Positions 9,137 through 18,227 of a DNA stretch of 64,000 nt are shown here, one piece after another. Within the stretch, counting starts at the first letter, position 1. The number at the start of each line of letters is the position of its first letter. The position numbers were made by a program, and so were the translations under genes. The notes under the pieces were generated by a model, which ran no database searches, was not told the DNA's origin, and saw only the letters and a program-made list of their open reading frames with translations. Source of the DNA: Hyphomicrobiales bacterium (GTDB lineage Bacteria; Pseudomonadota; Alphaproteobacteria; Rhizobiales; Phreatobacteraceae). The stretch is taken from contig JAFKKV010000009.1 in NCBI GenBank assembly GCA_017304475.1, forward strand, positions 372,001 through 436,000, read 5' to 3'.

Positions 9137-10318
9137 TCACGCCGCCAGGCGCTGGCAGAGCCCGATCAGCCGGTCCACCTCGTCCTCGGTGTTGTAATAG
9201 TGGGGCGAGGCCCGCACCACCGGCGGCAGATGCCGCGCCTCGGCGTCGAGCCGCGTGCTGGACGGGTTGGAGACGCCGATGGTGATGCCGGCCGCGTCGG
9301 CCGCCCGCACGACGGCGACCGCGTCCTGGCCCTCGATGGTGAAGCTGACAATGGCCGAGGGATTGCGGCCGAGGTCGCGAATGATGACGCCCGGGATCGC
9401 CGCCAGGCCCGCCCGCAGCCGCCCCGACAGCAGCCGGGTGCGCGCCTCGATCCGGTCGAGACCGAGCGCCAGCGCATAGTCGACGGCGACGCCGAGGCCC
9501 ATGCGCGCCGCGTAATTGTTTTCCCAGTTCTCGAAGCGGCGTGCGTCGCGGCGCAGCTCATAACGATCGCGCGCCACCCAGACCGCGGCGAAATGGTCGA
9601 TCATCGGCGGCTCGATGCGCTCGATCAGGTTCTTGCGGACATAAAGGAAGCCGGTGCCGCGCGGGCCGCGCAGGAACTTGCGGCCGGTGGCGGTGAGCAG
9701 GTCGCAGCCGATGGCCTCGACATCGACGGGCATCTGGCCAACCGCCTGGCAGGCGTCGAGCAAATAGGTGATGCCATGGGCTCGCGCGATGCGGCCGACC
9801 GCGGCCGCCGGATTGGTCAGGCCGCCATTGGTCGGCACCCAGGTGATGGCGATCAGCTTGACCCGGTCGTCGATCATCCGCTCGAGTGCCGCGACGTCGA
9901 GCTCGCCGCTGGCATCGCTCGGCACCACGTCGATGACCGCGCCGGTCCGGCGGGCGACCTGCAGATAGGCGACATAGTTCGCGGCATATTCGGCTTCGGC
10001 CGTCAGGATCCGGTCGCCGGCCTGGAAGCTGAGGCCGTAAAAGGCCATTTGCCAGGCGACGGTGGCATTTTCCATCAAGGCGATTTCGACCGGCGACGCG
10101 TTCAGCAGGCGTGCGACCGAGCCATAGACGGCGTTGAGCCGCTCGGCTTCGCGGTCGGCCGCGGCATAACCGCCGATCTCGGCCTCCAGGTCGAGATGGC
10201 GCTTCTGCGCCTCGACCACCGGGATCGGCATGAGGGCGGCACCGGCATTGTGGAAATAGACCCGGCGGCTGGCGGCCGGCGTATCGGCGCGGATCGTGTC
10301 GATATCCAGCAATGACAT
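9137..10318 (-). CDS. Class V PLP-dependent aminotransferase (cysteine desulfurase-like)
   Basis: 393-residue fold-type I PLP enzyme of the class V group (SufS, isopenicillin N epimerase). PLP-binding features are YLLDACQAVGQ (Asp188 pairs with the pyridine nitrogen) and the Schiff-base lysine K214 in TGRKFLRGPRGTGFLY, with NNYAARMG further on. No SufS-type active-site cysteine loop is evident, so desulfurase activity is uncertain; a lyase, epimerase or transaminase on an amino acid is equally possible. Twenty-four bases separate its start from the stop of an SDR on the same strand, so the two probably form a small operon. The substrate is unknown. Confidence 0.85.
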   Translation of the reverse strand: MSLLDIDTIRADTPAASRRVYFHNAGAALMPIPVVEAQKRHLDLEAEIGGYAAADREAERLNAVYGSVARLLNASPVEIALMENATVAWQMAFYGLSFQAGDRILTAEAEYAANYVAYLQVARRTGAVIDVVPSDASGELDVAALERMIDDRVKLIAITWVPTNGGLTNPAAAVGRIARAHGITYLLDACQAVGQMPVDVEAIGCDLLTATGRKFLRGPRGTGFLYVRKNLIERIEPPMIDHFAAVWVARDRYELRRDARRFENWENNYAARMGLGVAVDYALALGLDRIEARTRLLSGRLRAGLAAIPGVIIRDLGRNPSAIVSFTIEGQDAVAVVRAADAAGITIGVSNPSSTRLDAEARHLPPVVRASPHYYNTEDEVDRLIGLCQRLAA

Positions 10319-10342
10319 GGTGCCAGCCCTTCAGGAATCGAT

Positions 10343-11122
10343 TCAGTAGGTCCCGGGATATTGCCCGCCATCGACCAGAAGGCTCTGGCCGGTGATGAAG
10401 CCGGCATGGGCGGAGCAGAGGAAGGCGATGGTGGCGCCGATCTCGGCGGCTTCGCCATAGCGTCCGGCCGGGTTCTGCGCGCCGCGCTCGGCCCAGATGT
10501 CGTCGAAGGAGCGGCCGGTCATCTCGGTCAACTTCTCGACATGGTGCCGCTGCGCATCGGTCGCGATGATGCCTGGCAGGACATTGTTGATGGTCACGCC
10601 CCTGGCGACCGTCTGGCGGGCGAGACCGGCGGAGAAACCGACCAGGCCCGAGCGTGCGCCGTTGGACAGGCCCATCTCGGCCTGTGGGATCTTGACCGAG
10701 CGCGACACGATATTGACCACCCGGCCGAAGCCGCGCGCCATCATGCCGTCGACGGTCGCCTTCATCAGCTCGATCGGCGCCAGCATCATCGAATCGATCG
10801 CCGCGATCCAGTCGGCGCGGGTCCAGTCGCGGAAATCGCCCGGCGCCATGCCGTCGGCATTGTTGATCAGAATGTCCGGGGCGGGGCAGGCGGCGAGCAG
10901 GGCGGCCCGCCCGGCCTCGCTGGTCACGTCGCCCGAGACGGCGGTGACCGGCACGCCGAACTGGGCGCGGATCGCGGCTGCTGCTGCCTCAAGTCTCTGC
11001 GGATTGCGCGCCAGGATGGTCAGCGCCACCCCTTCGGCTGCCAGAAATTCCGCGGCGGCGCGACCCATGCCGCGGCTGCCGCCGCAGACGATCGCCGATT
11101 TGCCCTGCAATCCAAGATCCAT
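10343..11122 (-). CDS. Atypical short-chain dehydrogenase/reductase lacking the Tyr-Lys pair
   Basis: 259-residue Rossmann protein that aligns with SDR enzymes along its length. The cofactor motif is CGGSRGMG (13-20) instead of TGxxxGxG, the structural NNAG is NNAD (87-90), and VNIVSRS (136-142) carries the catalytic-serine strand. Where the YxxxK active site belongs, the sequence reads LSNGARSGLVGF: Ser153 replaces Tyr and Arg157 replaces Lys. A lineage of SDR proteins with this SNGARSGL-type block is known from annotations, without a clear reaction. It may be a reductase with altered chemistry or a binding protein. It is transcribed just upstream of the PLP enzyme, a hint that they share a pathway. 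Confidence 0.88.
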   Translation of the reverse strand: MDLGLQGKSAIVCGGSRGMGRAAAEFLAAEGVALTILARNPQRLEAAAAAIRAQFGVPVTAVSGDVTSEAGRAALLAACPAPDILINNADGMAPGDFRDWTRADWIAAIDSMMLAPIELMKATVDGMMARGFGRVVNIVSRSVKIPQAEMGLSNGARSGLVGFSAGLARQTVARGVTINNVLPGIIATDAQRHHVEKLTEMTGRSFDDIWAERGAQNPAGRYGEAAEIGATIAFLCSAHAGFITGQSLLVDGGQYPGTY

Positions 11123-11194
11123 GGCTGCAAGTCATAAGGCGGGCCCGGTGAAATGTCTCGTGCCCGGGCGCGGGTCAGGCCGGCTTTATTGGCG

Positions 11195-13861
11195 TCAGGC
11201 GCCGGTCTCGATGAGCTTCTTGATCTCGGGCCGGCACGAGCCGCAATTGGTGCCGGCTTTCAGTGCCCGGCCGACCGCATCGACATCGCAGGCGCCGCCC
11301 GCGATCGCCGCCTTGATCGCGGTCAGGCCGACCGCGAAACAGGCGCAGACGGTCGGGCCGCTATCGGCCATGCCGTCGGGTGCGCGTCCGGCGAGCAGCG
11401 CCTTGCGCGCCAGCGGCGACAATTCGCTCATGCCGAATTGCGCCTCGATCCAGGACCAGGCCGGCCGGCCGCCGGCCGCGACGAAGATGACCGCCTCCAG
11501 CCGGGCGCCATCGAAAATCGCCGCGCGATAGACCCCGCGGGCGGCGTCCTCCATTTCGCTGACGCTGCCGCCCGATGGTGTCAGGCGTCCGGCGAGCGCC
11601 GTGCCATCGATGCCTTCGGGCGCGGAGAACACGGTTCCAAGCCCACCAGCGACGGCTGCGCGCGCCCAGCGCGTGCCGTCGGGCAGCACGACCGGAATGC
11701 GCGAGAGGATGAAGCCCTCGACGCCCGGCGCCACGCGCTTGACCGCCGCCGGCGTCGCCTTCATTTCCGGCTGGCCGGAGAACGGGTCGGCATCTGGCTG
11801 GACCAGGGCGCCGATCCGGCCATGGCTGGCGGTCTCCGCGGTCCAGTGGATTGGTGCGAACAGCGATCCCGGCGCCTGGCCCGGATCGGTCACGACGCGC
11901 AGCGTCACCGCGCCATGGGCCGTCGCGATCTCGGCGAAGTCGCCCGTGGCGATGCCGGCCACTGCGGCGTCCGCCGGGTGGATCTCGATGCAGGGCTCGA
12001 CGGTATGGCGGCCGAGCGTCGGCGCCTTGCCGGTGCGCGTCATGGTGTGCCAGTGGTCGCGGACACGCCCCGTATTGAGGATGAAGGGGCGGCCCGCATC
12101 CGCTTCCGTCTTCAGGCCCGGGGCCTCGATGGCGACGAAGCGGGCCTTGCCGTCGGGGGTGAAAAACCCGCCATCGGCGAAAAAGCGCTTGTCGGCCGTG
12201 TCATCAGGCCGGCGCACCGGCCATTGCACCGGTCGGAGCGCCTCGAATTCCGCGTCCGAGATGCGGGCGAGGCCGCCAATGTCGAAGTCGCGGCTGCCAT
12301 GGTTCTCGAAGCCGGACAGCGCGGCATGTTCGCGGAAAATGCTGGCGACGTCGGGCCAGGCGAAGGCCTCGCCGAAACCGAGGCGCCGGGCGACCTCGGC
12401 GACGATCCACCAGTCGGGCCTGGCTTCGCCGGGCAAGGGCAGGAACGGCCTTTGCCGGCTGATCCGGCGTTCCGAATTGGTGACGGTGCCATCCTTCTCG
12501 CCCCAGGCCGCGGCCGGCAGCAGGATCTGCGCGCCGGAATTGACCGTGTCGTTGGACAGCACATTCTCGGAAACGACGAAATGATCGAGGCCGGCCATGG
12601 CCCGGCGCATGGCATCGGCGCGCGGCAGGCTGGCCGCCGGATTGGTCGCCATCACCCAGAGCGCCTTGACCGCCCCCTGTTCGATGGCGTCGAACAGAGC
12701 GACCGCCTTCAGGCCCTCGCGCTCGGCCATGCGCGGGGCGCCCCAGAAGCGGCGCACGCGGTCGATCTCGACGCTGGAAAAGCCCATATGGGCGGCGAGC
12801 ATGTTGGCGAGGCCGCCGACCTCGCGGCCGCCCATGGCATTGGGCTGGCCGGTCAGCGAGAACGGCCCCATGCCGGCCCGGCCGATCCGCCCGGTGGCGA
12901 GATGGCAATTGAGGATGGCGCTGACCTTGTCGGTGCCCTGGGCTGACTGGTTGACGCCCTGGCTATAGAGCGTGACCGTGCGTTCGGTGGTGCGGAACCA
13001 GTCGAACAGCCGCCGCACGTCGTCGCTTGCGAGGCCACAGGCCTTGGCGGTGGCCGCTATCGTCGGGGCGATTTCGCGCGCCCGCTCCAGCGCGGCATCG
13101 AAACCGGTGGTGTGGGCGGCCATATAGGCGCTGTCGAGCGCGCCGGTTTCGGCGAGATGAGCGAGCAGGCCGGAGAACAGGGCCCCGTCGGTGCCCGGCC
13201 GGATCGCCAGCATCAGGTCGGCTTCCGCCGAGGTCGCGGTGCGCCGCGGATCGATCACGACGATGCGGGCGCCGCGGGCCTGCTTGTTGGCGACCATGCG
13301 CTGCCAGAGGATCGGATGGCACCAGGCGGCATTGGAGCCGACCAGCACCAGGAGATCGGCGTGGTCGAGGTCTTCATAGCTGCCGGGCACCGTGTCCGAA
13401 CCGAAACCGCGCCGGTGGCCGGCGACGGAAGAGGCCATGCAGAGCCGGGAATTGGTGTCGACATTGGCGGTGCCGAGAAAGCCCTTCATCAGCTTGTTGG
13501 CGACGTAATAGTCCTCGGTCAGCAGTTGGCCGGACAGATAGAAGGCGGTCGCATCGGCCCCATGGCGCTGGCTGATGCGGGCAAAACCTTCGGCGACGGC
13601 GTCGAGCGCGGTGGCCCAGGAGACCCGTTCCAGGGCGCCGGAACGGGCGCGGATCATCGGGTGCAGCAGCCGGCCGTCCAGGGCGAGGGTCTCGCCCAGC
13701 GCCGAGCCCTTGACGCAGAGCCGGCCGCGATTGGCGGGATGGTCGGGGTCGCCCGAGACGGTTACGCCGTCGCTTGCCGCGCGGGCCAGGACGCCGCAGC
13801 CGACGCCGCAATAGGGGCAGGCGCTGGCGACCGGCGGCGGATCCTCGACATGGGCGGTCAT
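11195..13861 (-). CDS. nasA: Assimilatory nitrate reductase catalytic subunit NasA
   Basis: 888-residue cytoplasmic molybdenum enzyme reducing nitrate to nitrite. An N-terminal [4Fe-4S] motif (C15, C18, C22, C49) leads into the bis-MGD-binding body. It ends in a BFD-like [2Fe-2S] domain (C839, C841, C873, C876), found in NasA proteins that take electrons from a flavoprotein rather than ferredoxin. The gene is the last of the nitrate cluster; its start lies one base from the stop of the NasC-like flavoprotein, its likely donor. No signal peptide is present, matching an assimilatory cytosolic role. Expression is probably under NasS-NasT antitermination at the leader upstream of nrtA. Confidence 0.95.
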   Translation of the reverse strand: MTAHVEDPPPVASACPYCGVGCGVLARAASDGVTVSGDPDHPANRGRLCVKGSALGETLALDGRLLHPMIRARSGALERVSWATALDAVAEGFARISQRHGADATAFYLSGQLLTEDYYVANKLMKGFLGTANVDTNSRLCMASSVAGHRRGFGSDTVPGSYEDLDHADLLVLVGSNAAWCHPILWQRMVANKQARGARIVVIDPRRTATSAEADLMLAIRPGTDGALFSGLLAHLAETGALDSAYMAAHTTGFDAALERAREIAPTIAATAKACGLASDDVRRLFDWFRTTERTVTLYSQGVNQSAQGTDKVSAILNCHLATGRIGRAGMGPFSLTGQPNAMGGREVGGLANMLAAHMGFSSVEIDRVRRFWGAPRMAEREGLKAVALFDAIEQGAVKALWVMATNPAASLPRADAMRRAMAGLDHFVVSENVLSNDTVNSGAQILLPAAAWGEKDGTVTNSERRISRQRPFLPLPGEARPDWWIVAEVARRLGFGEAFAWPDVASIFREHAALSGFENHGSRDFDIGGLARISDAEFEALRPVQWPVRRPDDTADKRFFADGGFFTPDGKARFVAIEAPGLKTEADAGRPFILNTGRVRDHWHTMTRTGKAPTLGRHTVEPCIEIHPADAAVAGIATGDFAEIATAHGAVTLRVVTDPGQAPGSLFAPIHWTAETASHGRIGALVQPDADPFSGQPEMKATPAAVKRVAPGVEGFILSRIPVVLPDGTRWARAAVAGGLGTVFSAPEGIDGTALAGRLTPSGGSVSEMEDAARGVYRAAIFDGARLEAVIFVAAGGRPAWSWIEAQFGMSELSPLARKALLAGRAPDGMADSGPTVCACFAVGLTAIKAAIAGGACDVDAVGRALKAGTNCGSCRPEIKKLIETGA

Positions 13862-13862
13862 G

Positions 13863-15071
13863 TCAGGCCGCTTCCGCGAGCGCGCGGCCGAACACGACGG
13901 CCTCGCGCAGCCGGCCGAGCCTTTCGCCGCGGCGGATCAGGTCGAGATACCAGAGACCGTCGCCGGTCTCGCCGAACAGCACGGCGCCGACCAGGACGTC
14001 GTCCTTGAGCACCAGCTTGCGATAGGTGCCGAGGCCCGGATCGCGCCAGACGACGCTTTCGGTGCCGGCGGCGCCGATGAAGTCACCGGCGGAGAAGACC
14101 GGTACGCCCGACACCTTCAGATTGGTCGCCAGCACCGTGCCGGCATAGACGGCGGCGCGGCCGGCGAGGTGGCGGGCCAGCACCTGGCCCTGTTCATAGG
14201 CCGGCTCGACCAGGCCGTAACAGGTGCCGCGATGTTCGGCGCATTCGCCGATGGCATGAATGTCCGGATGCGACGTGGCCATCCGGTCGTCGACGACGAC
14301 GCCGCGGCCAAGCGCCAGCCCGGCCGCGCGGGCGAGATCGGCATTGGGACGGATGCCGACGGCGGAAACGACCATGTCGGCGGCGAGCACGCGGCCATCG
14401 GCCAGCCTGACCGCCTCGACGCAGCCATCGCCCTCGATCGCGGCGGTATCGGCGCCGAGCAGGACCTTGATGCCGCGCTGTTCCAGGGCCCGCTTGAGGA
14501 GGCCCGCGGCCTCGGCATCGAGCTGGCGCTCCATCAACCGGTCCATCAGGTGGATCAGGGTGACATGGGTGCCGGTGCGGGCAAGGCCATAGGCGGCCTC
14601 GATGCCGAGCAGGCCGCCACCGATGACCACCGCCCGGACCGCCGGCCCGGTCGCCGACAGCATGGCGGCGACATCGTCATGGTCGCGAAAGGTCAGCACG
14701 CCGGGCAGGTCCATCCCGGGTTTCGGCAGGCGGATGGGCAGGGATCCAGTGGCCAGCACCAGCTTGGCGAAGGGAATATGGGCGCCGTTTTCCAGCGTGA
14801 CGGTTTTCGCGGCGGGATCGATCGCCTGGGCGCGCCGGCCATAGACCAGCGTGACGCCCTGGCTCTGCCACCAGGCCCGGGATTTCAGCTGGATATCGCC
14901 GGCCTCGACCTCGCCGGCGAGCAGCGAGGAGAGCAGCACGCGGTTATAGGCGAGCGTCGGCTCGGCGCCGATCACCAGCACCGAATAGCGCCCGAGTGCC
15001 TGCTTGCCCAGCTCCTCGACGAAGCGGGCGGAGGCCATGCCATTGCCGATGACGACGAGAGGTTCGGACAT
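13863..15071 (-). CDS. nasC: NasC/NirB-like FAD-NAD(P) oxidoreductase, electron donor to NasA
   Basis: 402-residue pyridine-nucleotide-disulfide-type flavoprotein. It has an N-terminal FAD motif (VVIGNGMASARFVEEL, 6-21), an NAD(P)H motif VVIGGGLLGIEAA (148-160) and an IHAIGECAEH FAD block. It resembles the N-terminal FAD/NAD part of NirB but stops where NirB would continue into the BFD, siroheme and [4Fe-4S] domains, so it is not a nitrite reductase. In Klebsiella oxytoca the NasC subunit of similar make-up passes NADH electrons to NasA. The same job is inferred here from its place between nrtD and nasA with gaps of nine bases and one base. Confidence 0.88.
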   Translation of the reverse strand: MSEPLVVIGNGMASARFVEELGKQALGRYSVLVIGAEPTLAYNRVLLSSLLAGEVEAGDIQLKSRAWWQSQGVTLVYGRRAQAIDPAAKTVTLENGAHIPFAKLVLATGSLPIRLPKPGMDLPGVLTFRDHDDVAAMLSATGPAVRAVVIGGGLLGIEAAYGLARTGTHVTLIHLMDRLMERQLDAEAAGLLKRALEQRGIKVLLGADTAAIEGDGCVEAVRLADGRVLAADMVVSAVGIRPNADLARAAGLALGRGVVVDDRMATSHPDIHAIGECAEHRGTCYGLVEPAYEQGQVLARHLAGRAAVYAGTVLATNLKVSGVPVFSAGDFIGAAGTESVVWRDPGLGTYRKLVLKDDVLVGAVLFGETGDGLWYLDLIRRGERLGRLREAVVFGRALAEAA

Positions 15072-15080
15072 GGCCGCGCC

Positions 15081-15884
15081 TCAGGCCGCTTCGACGAATT
15101 TGTGACGCTCGTAGAGGAACTTGAGGACCGCCTCGCGCGCCTTGATATAGGCGGGGTTGGCGACCAGCTCGAGGCGCTTGCGCGGCCGTGGCAAGGTGAC
15201 CTCGAGGACCTCGCCAATGGTCGCCGAGGGGCCGTTGGTCATCATGACGATCCGGTCGGAGAGCAGCACGGCCTCGTCGACGTCATGGGTGATCATGATC
15301 ATGGTGTTCTGCAAGGTTGCGTGGATCTGCATGACCGAATCCTGCAGATGCGCGCGGGTCAGCGCGTCGAGCGCGCCGAAGGGCTCGTCGAGCAGCAGGA
15401 TCTTCGGCTCCATGGCGAGCGCGCGGGCAATGCCGACACGCTGCTTCATGCCGCCGGAGATCTCGCCCGGCCGGCGGTCGCGGGCATGGCCCATATGCAC
15501 GAGGTCGAGCGTATGCATGGTCCAGTCATGCCGCTCGGCCTTGGATTTCCGGCCGGAAAAGACCTTGTCCACGGCCATGCGGACATTGTCGTAGACGGTC
15601 AACCAGGGCAGCAGCGAATGGTTCTGGAACACGACGGCGCGGTCCGGGCCGGGGGAGTTGACCTCCTTGTTTTCCAAGAGCACGCCGCCCGAGGTCGCCG
15701 GTGTCAGGCCGGCGATGATGTTGAGCAAGGTCGACTTGCCGCAGCCGGAATGGCCGATGATCGAGACATATTCGCCCTTGTCGATGGCGAGCGACACGTT
15801 GTTCAGCACGTTGTTCGTGCTGCCGCCGCGGCTATAGGTCTTCTCGACGCCTTCGATGAGGAGATAGGGAACCTGCTTCGCCAT
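15081..15884 (-). CDS. nrtD: Nitrate ABC transporter ATP-binding protein
   Basis: 267-residue ATPase of the nitrate/sulfonate/taurine importer family. Walker A is GHSGCGKST (44-52), the signature is ISGGMKQ (142-148) and Walker B is LLLDEP (163-168). It is a stand-alone ATPase; the cyanobacterial NrtC form with a fused solute-binding domain is not present. It lies eleven bases downstream of the permease gene and nine bases upstream of the NasC-like flavoprotein, inside one minus-strand operon. Substrate assignment rests on the neighbouring NrtA-like binding protein and nitrate reductase. Confidence 0.93.
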   Translation of the reverse strand: MAKQVPYLLIEGVEKTYSRGGSTNNVLNNVSLAIDKGEYVSIIGHSGCGKSTLLNIIAGLTPATSGGVLLENKEVNSPGPDRAVVFQNHSLLPWLTVYDNVRMAVDKVFSGRKSKAERHDWTMHTLDLVHMGHARDRRPGEISGGMKQRVGIARALAMEPKILLLDEPFGALDALTRAHLQDSVMQIHATLQNTMIMITHDVDEAVLLSDRIVMMTNGPSATIGEVLEVTLPRPRKRLELVANPAYIKAREAVLKFLYERHKFVEAA

Positions 15885-15895
15885 GGGGCTTCTCC

Positions 15896-16816
15896 TCAGT
15901 TCGCAGCCGTGCCATGGGTGACGATGGTGGCGAGGCCGGAGATCAGGCGATCGAGGATGAAGCCGATCAGGCCGATATAGATGAGCGCCACGATGATGTC
16001 GGGCAGCTTGGACGAGTTCCAGGCGTCCCAGATGAAGAAGCCGATGCCGACGCCGCCAGTGAGCATTTCGGCGGCGACGATGGCGAGCCAGGCGAGCCCG
16101 ACGCCGATGCGCAGGCCGGTGAAGATGTAGGGTGCCGCTGACGGCAGCATGATCTTCCAGAAATATTCGAAATGGTTCAGCCGCAGCACGGCGGCGACGT
16201 TGCGATAGTCCTGGGGAATGTTGCGGATGCCGACCGAGGTGTTGATCAGGATCGGCCAGATCGCCGTGATGAAAATGACGAAGATGGCGCTCGGATTGGC
16301 GTCGCGGAAAGCGGCGAGCGAGATCGGTAGCCAGGCGAGCGGCGGCACGGTGCGCAGCACCTGGAAGATCGGGTCGAGCCCGCGCATGGCCCAGGTCGAC
16401 TGTCCGACGATGGCGCCGACCACGATGCCGACCACCGCCGACAGGCCGAAACCGATCGCGACCCGCTGAAGGGAGGTCAGGACGCGCCAGCCGAGCCCGA
16501 TATCCTGGCTGCCATTGACGAAGAACGGGTCGAGGATGAGGTCGCTCGCCTCCCGCCAGACCTGGGAGGGCGGCGGCAAGGTCGCGCCGCGCCCGGAGCA
16601 GAGGATCTCCCAGACCAGCATGATCAGCACCAGCATGATCAGCGGCGGCAGGACGGCGCTGACAAGGCCGACGACCCTGGGCTTCAGCCAGGCGGCAAGG
16701 CCGGGCCCTTTGGGAAGGCTCAGCGTGATCACCTCGGCGCTGCCCTCGGCGCCGCTCTTGGGGCCGGCATCGACTGAAGGCATGGTCTCGACGGCTTTCA
16801 ATGCGGGACGCGGCAT
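15896..16816 (-). CDS. nrtB: Nitrate ABC transporter permease
   Basis: 306-residue inner-membrane permease. An extended cytosolic N-terminus (about 45 residues) precedes hydrophobic segments beginning VVGLVSAVLPPLIMLVLIMLV. The body shows the binding-protein-dependent transport pattern, with the cytoplasmic EAA-like loop around AAVLRLNHFEYFWKIMLPSAAPYIF. It is typical of NrtB/SsuC/TauC permeases, normally acting as a homodimer with the ATPase encoded next. It sits between nrtA (88-base gap) and nrtD. Confidence 0.92.
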   Translation of the reverse strand: MPRPALKAVETMPSVDAGPKSGAEGSAEVITLSLPKGPGLAAWLKPRVVGLVSAVLPPLIMLVLIMLVWEILCSGRGATLPPPSQVWREASDLILDPFFVNGSQDIGLGWRVLTSLQRVAIGFGLSAVVGIVVGAIVGQSTWAMRGLDPIFQVLRTVPPLAWLPISLAAFRDANPSAIFVIFITAIWPILINTSVGIRNIPQDYRNVAAVLRLNHFEYFWKIMLPSAAPYIFTGLRIGVGLAWLAIVAAEMLTGGVGIGFFIWDAWNSSKLPDIIVALIYIGLIGFILDRLISGLATIVTHGTAAN

Positions 16817-16904
16817 GACAAGCGATCTCCGGGAGAACGGGCCGCCCGGATCGGTCCGGGCGAGCGAGGTGTCAGGTCGGCTCGATAGAGCGGGAGAAGC
16901 GGGC

Positions 16905-18227
16905 TCAGACCTGGGCCCGCTTGATCTTCAGCGATCGGAGATAGGCGGAGGGGTCGGCCGGATCGAATTTCACGCCGTCGAAGAAGGTCTCGACGCCGCG
17001 CGAATCGGAGGTCGGAACGCCGCTGACGCCGAGCGTCCTGGCCGCCTGCAGCCAGAGATCCGAGCGGTTGGTGCGGTCGACCAGCGCCTTGATGTCGGTG
17101 GTCGGCTCGAACTTGCCCCAGCGGATGTTCTCGGCGACGAACCAGGTGTCCAGGCTCTTCCAGGGATAGGACGACGCGCCGCCCTCGCTCCAGAACTTCA
17201 TGCGCAGGTTGGAGCCCGCGACGGTGCGGCCATTGCCGTAATTGATGTCGCCGCGCAGCCGGCCGTTGATGTCGCCCACCGGCACGTTGAACCACTGGCG
17301 GCGGCCGACGATCTCGGCGAGTTCCTGCTTGTTGGCGAGCTGGTCGCACCACATCTGGGCTTCCATGACCGCCATCATGATGGCCTGGGTCGCCTTGGGA
17401 TTGGCGTCGACCCAGTCGGCGCGCATGCCGAGGATCTTCTCCGGATGCTTGAACCAGAGTTCGCCCGTGGTCAGCGCGCTGTAGCCGATATTCTGGTTGA
17501 CCAGCTGCTCGTTCCACGGCTCGCCGACGCAGAAGCAGTCCATGTTGCCGACCTTCATGTTCGCCACCATCTGCGGCGGCGGCACGGTGATCACCTTGAT
17601 GTCGGCGTCGGGATCGATGCCGCCGGCGGCGAGCCAGTAGCGGATCCACAGGTCGTGGGTGCCGCCCGGAAAGGTCATGGCGGCGGTCAGTTCCTTGCCC
17701 TGCGCCTTCTTGCGCTCGAAGGCGGCTTTCAAGGGCGAGGCGTCCTTCTGGACGTTCAGGTCCTTGTATTCGTTGGAGACCGAGATCGCCTGGCCGTCCT
17801 CGTTGAGGTTGAGCAGGGTGTACATCGGCAAGGGCTGATTGTTCTGCATGACCTTGCCGGTCGTGTAGAGATGCGTCTTCGGCCGGAGGATGTGGCCGCC
17901 ATCGATGCCGTTGGCCTTGGTGCCGAGCGCCATGTTGTCGCGCGTCGCACCCCAGGAGGCCTGTTTGGCGATGTCCATGTCGGGCACGCCATGCTTGGCA
18001 TAGAGGCCCTTCTCCTTGGCGATGATCAGGGGGGCCGCGTCGGTCAGCGCGATATAGCCGAGCCTGGTGCCCTTGACCTCGGGCCCGCTGCCTTGAGCGA
18101 AGGCACCGGCCGGCAAGGCCGCCCTGGCGGCGGCGAACAGGGCCGCGGTCGCCGCCGTCGATTTCAGCAGCGCGCGACGGTCGAGCCCGGCGGAGCCGAT
18201 GCGGGATTTCGTCGAGGTTTCGGTCAT
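16905..18227 (-). CDS. nrtA: Nitrate-binding protein NrtA, Tat-exported
   Basis: 440-residue solute-binding protein of the NrtA/NasF type. The N-terminus has a twin-arginine signal (DRRALLKS followed by an Ala-rich hydrophobic stretch ending AFAQG), so it is probably folded before export. The mature part starts with the GYIALTDAAPLIIAKEKGLY block shared by nitrate-binding proteins and by NasS encoded upstream. The chosen ATG has AGGA about eight bases before it, and the reading frame upstream of it is leader sequence. First gene of the structural nitrate operon, downstream of a terminator-bearing leader, so it is likely induced by nitrate through NasS-NasT. Confidence 0.93.
   Translation of the reverse strand: MTETSTKSRIGSAGLDRRALLKSTAATAALFAAARAALPAGAFAQGSGPEVKGTRLGYIALTDAAPLIIAKEKGLYAKHGVPDMDIAKQASWGATRDNMALGTKANGIDGGHILRPKTHLYTTGKVMQNNQPLPMYTLLNLNEDGQAISVSNEYKDLNVQKDASPLKAAFERKKAQGKELTAAMTFPGGTHDLWIRYWLAAGGIDPDADIKVITVPPPQMVANMKVGNMDCFCVGEPWNEQLVNQNIGYSALTTGELWFKHPEKILGMRADWVDANPKATQAIMMAVMEAQMWCDQLANKQELAEIVGRRQWFNVPVGDINGRLRGDINYGNGRTVAGSNLRMKFWSEGGASSYPWKSLDTWFVAENIRWGKFEPTTDIKALVDRTNRSDLWLQAARTLGVSGVPTSDSRGVETFFDGVKFDPADPSAYLRSLKIKRAQV

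Noticed and set aside
13863..15071. Annotation as nitrite reductase large subunit NirB
   Set aside because: It matches only the FAD/NAD domains. The siroheme and iron-sulfur parts are missing and the chain is about half the NirB length.
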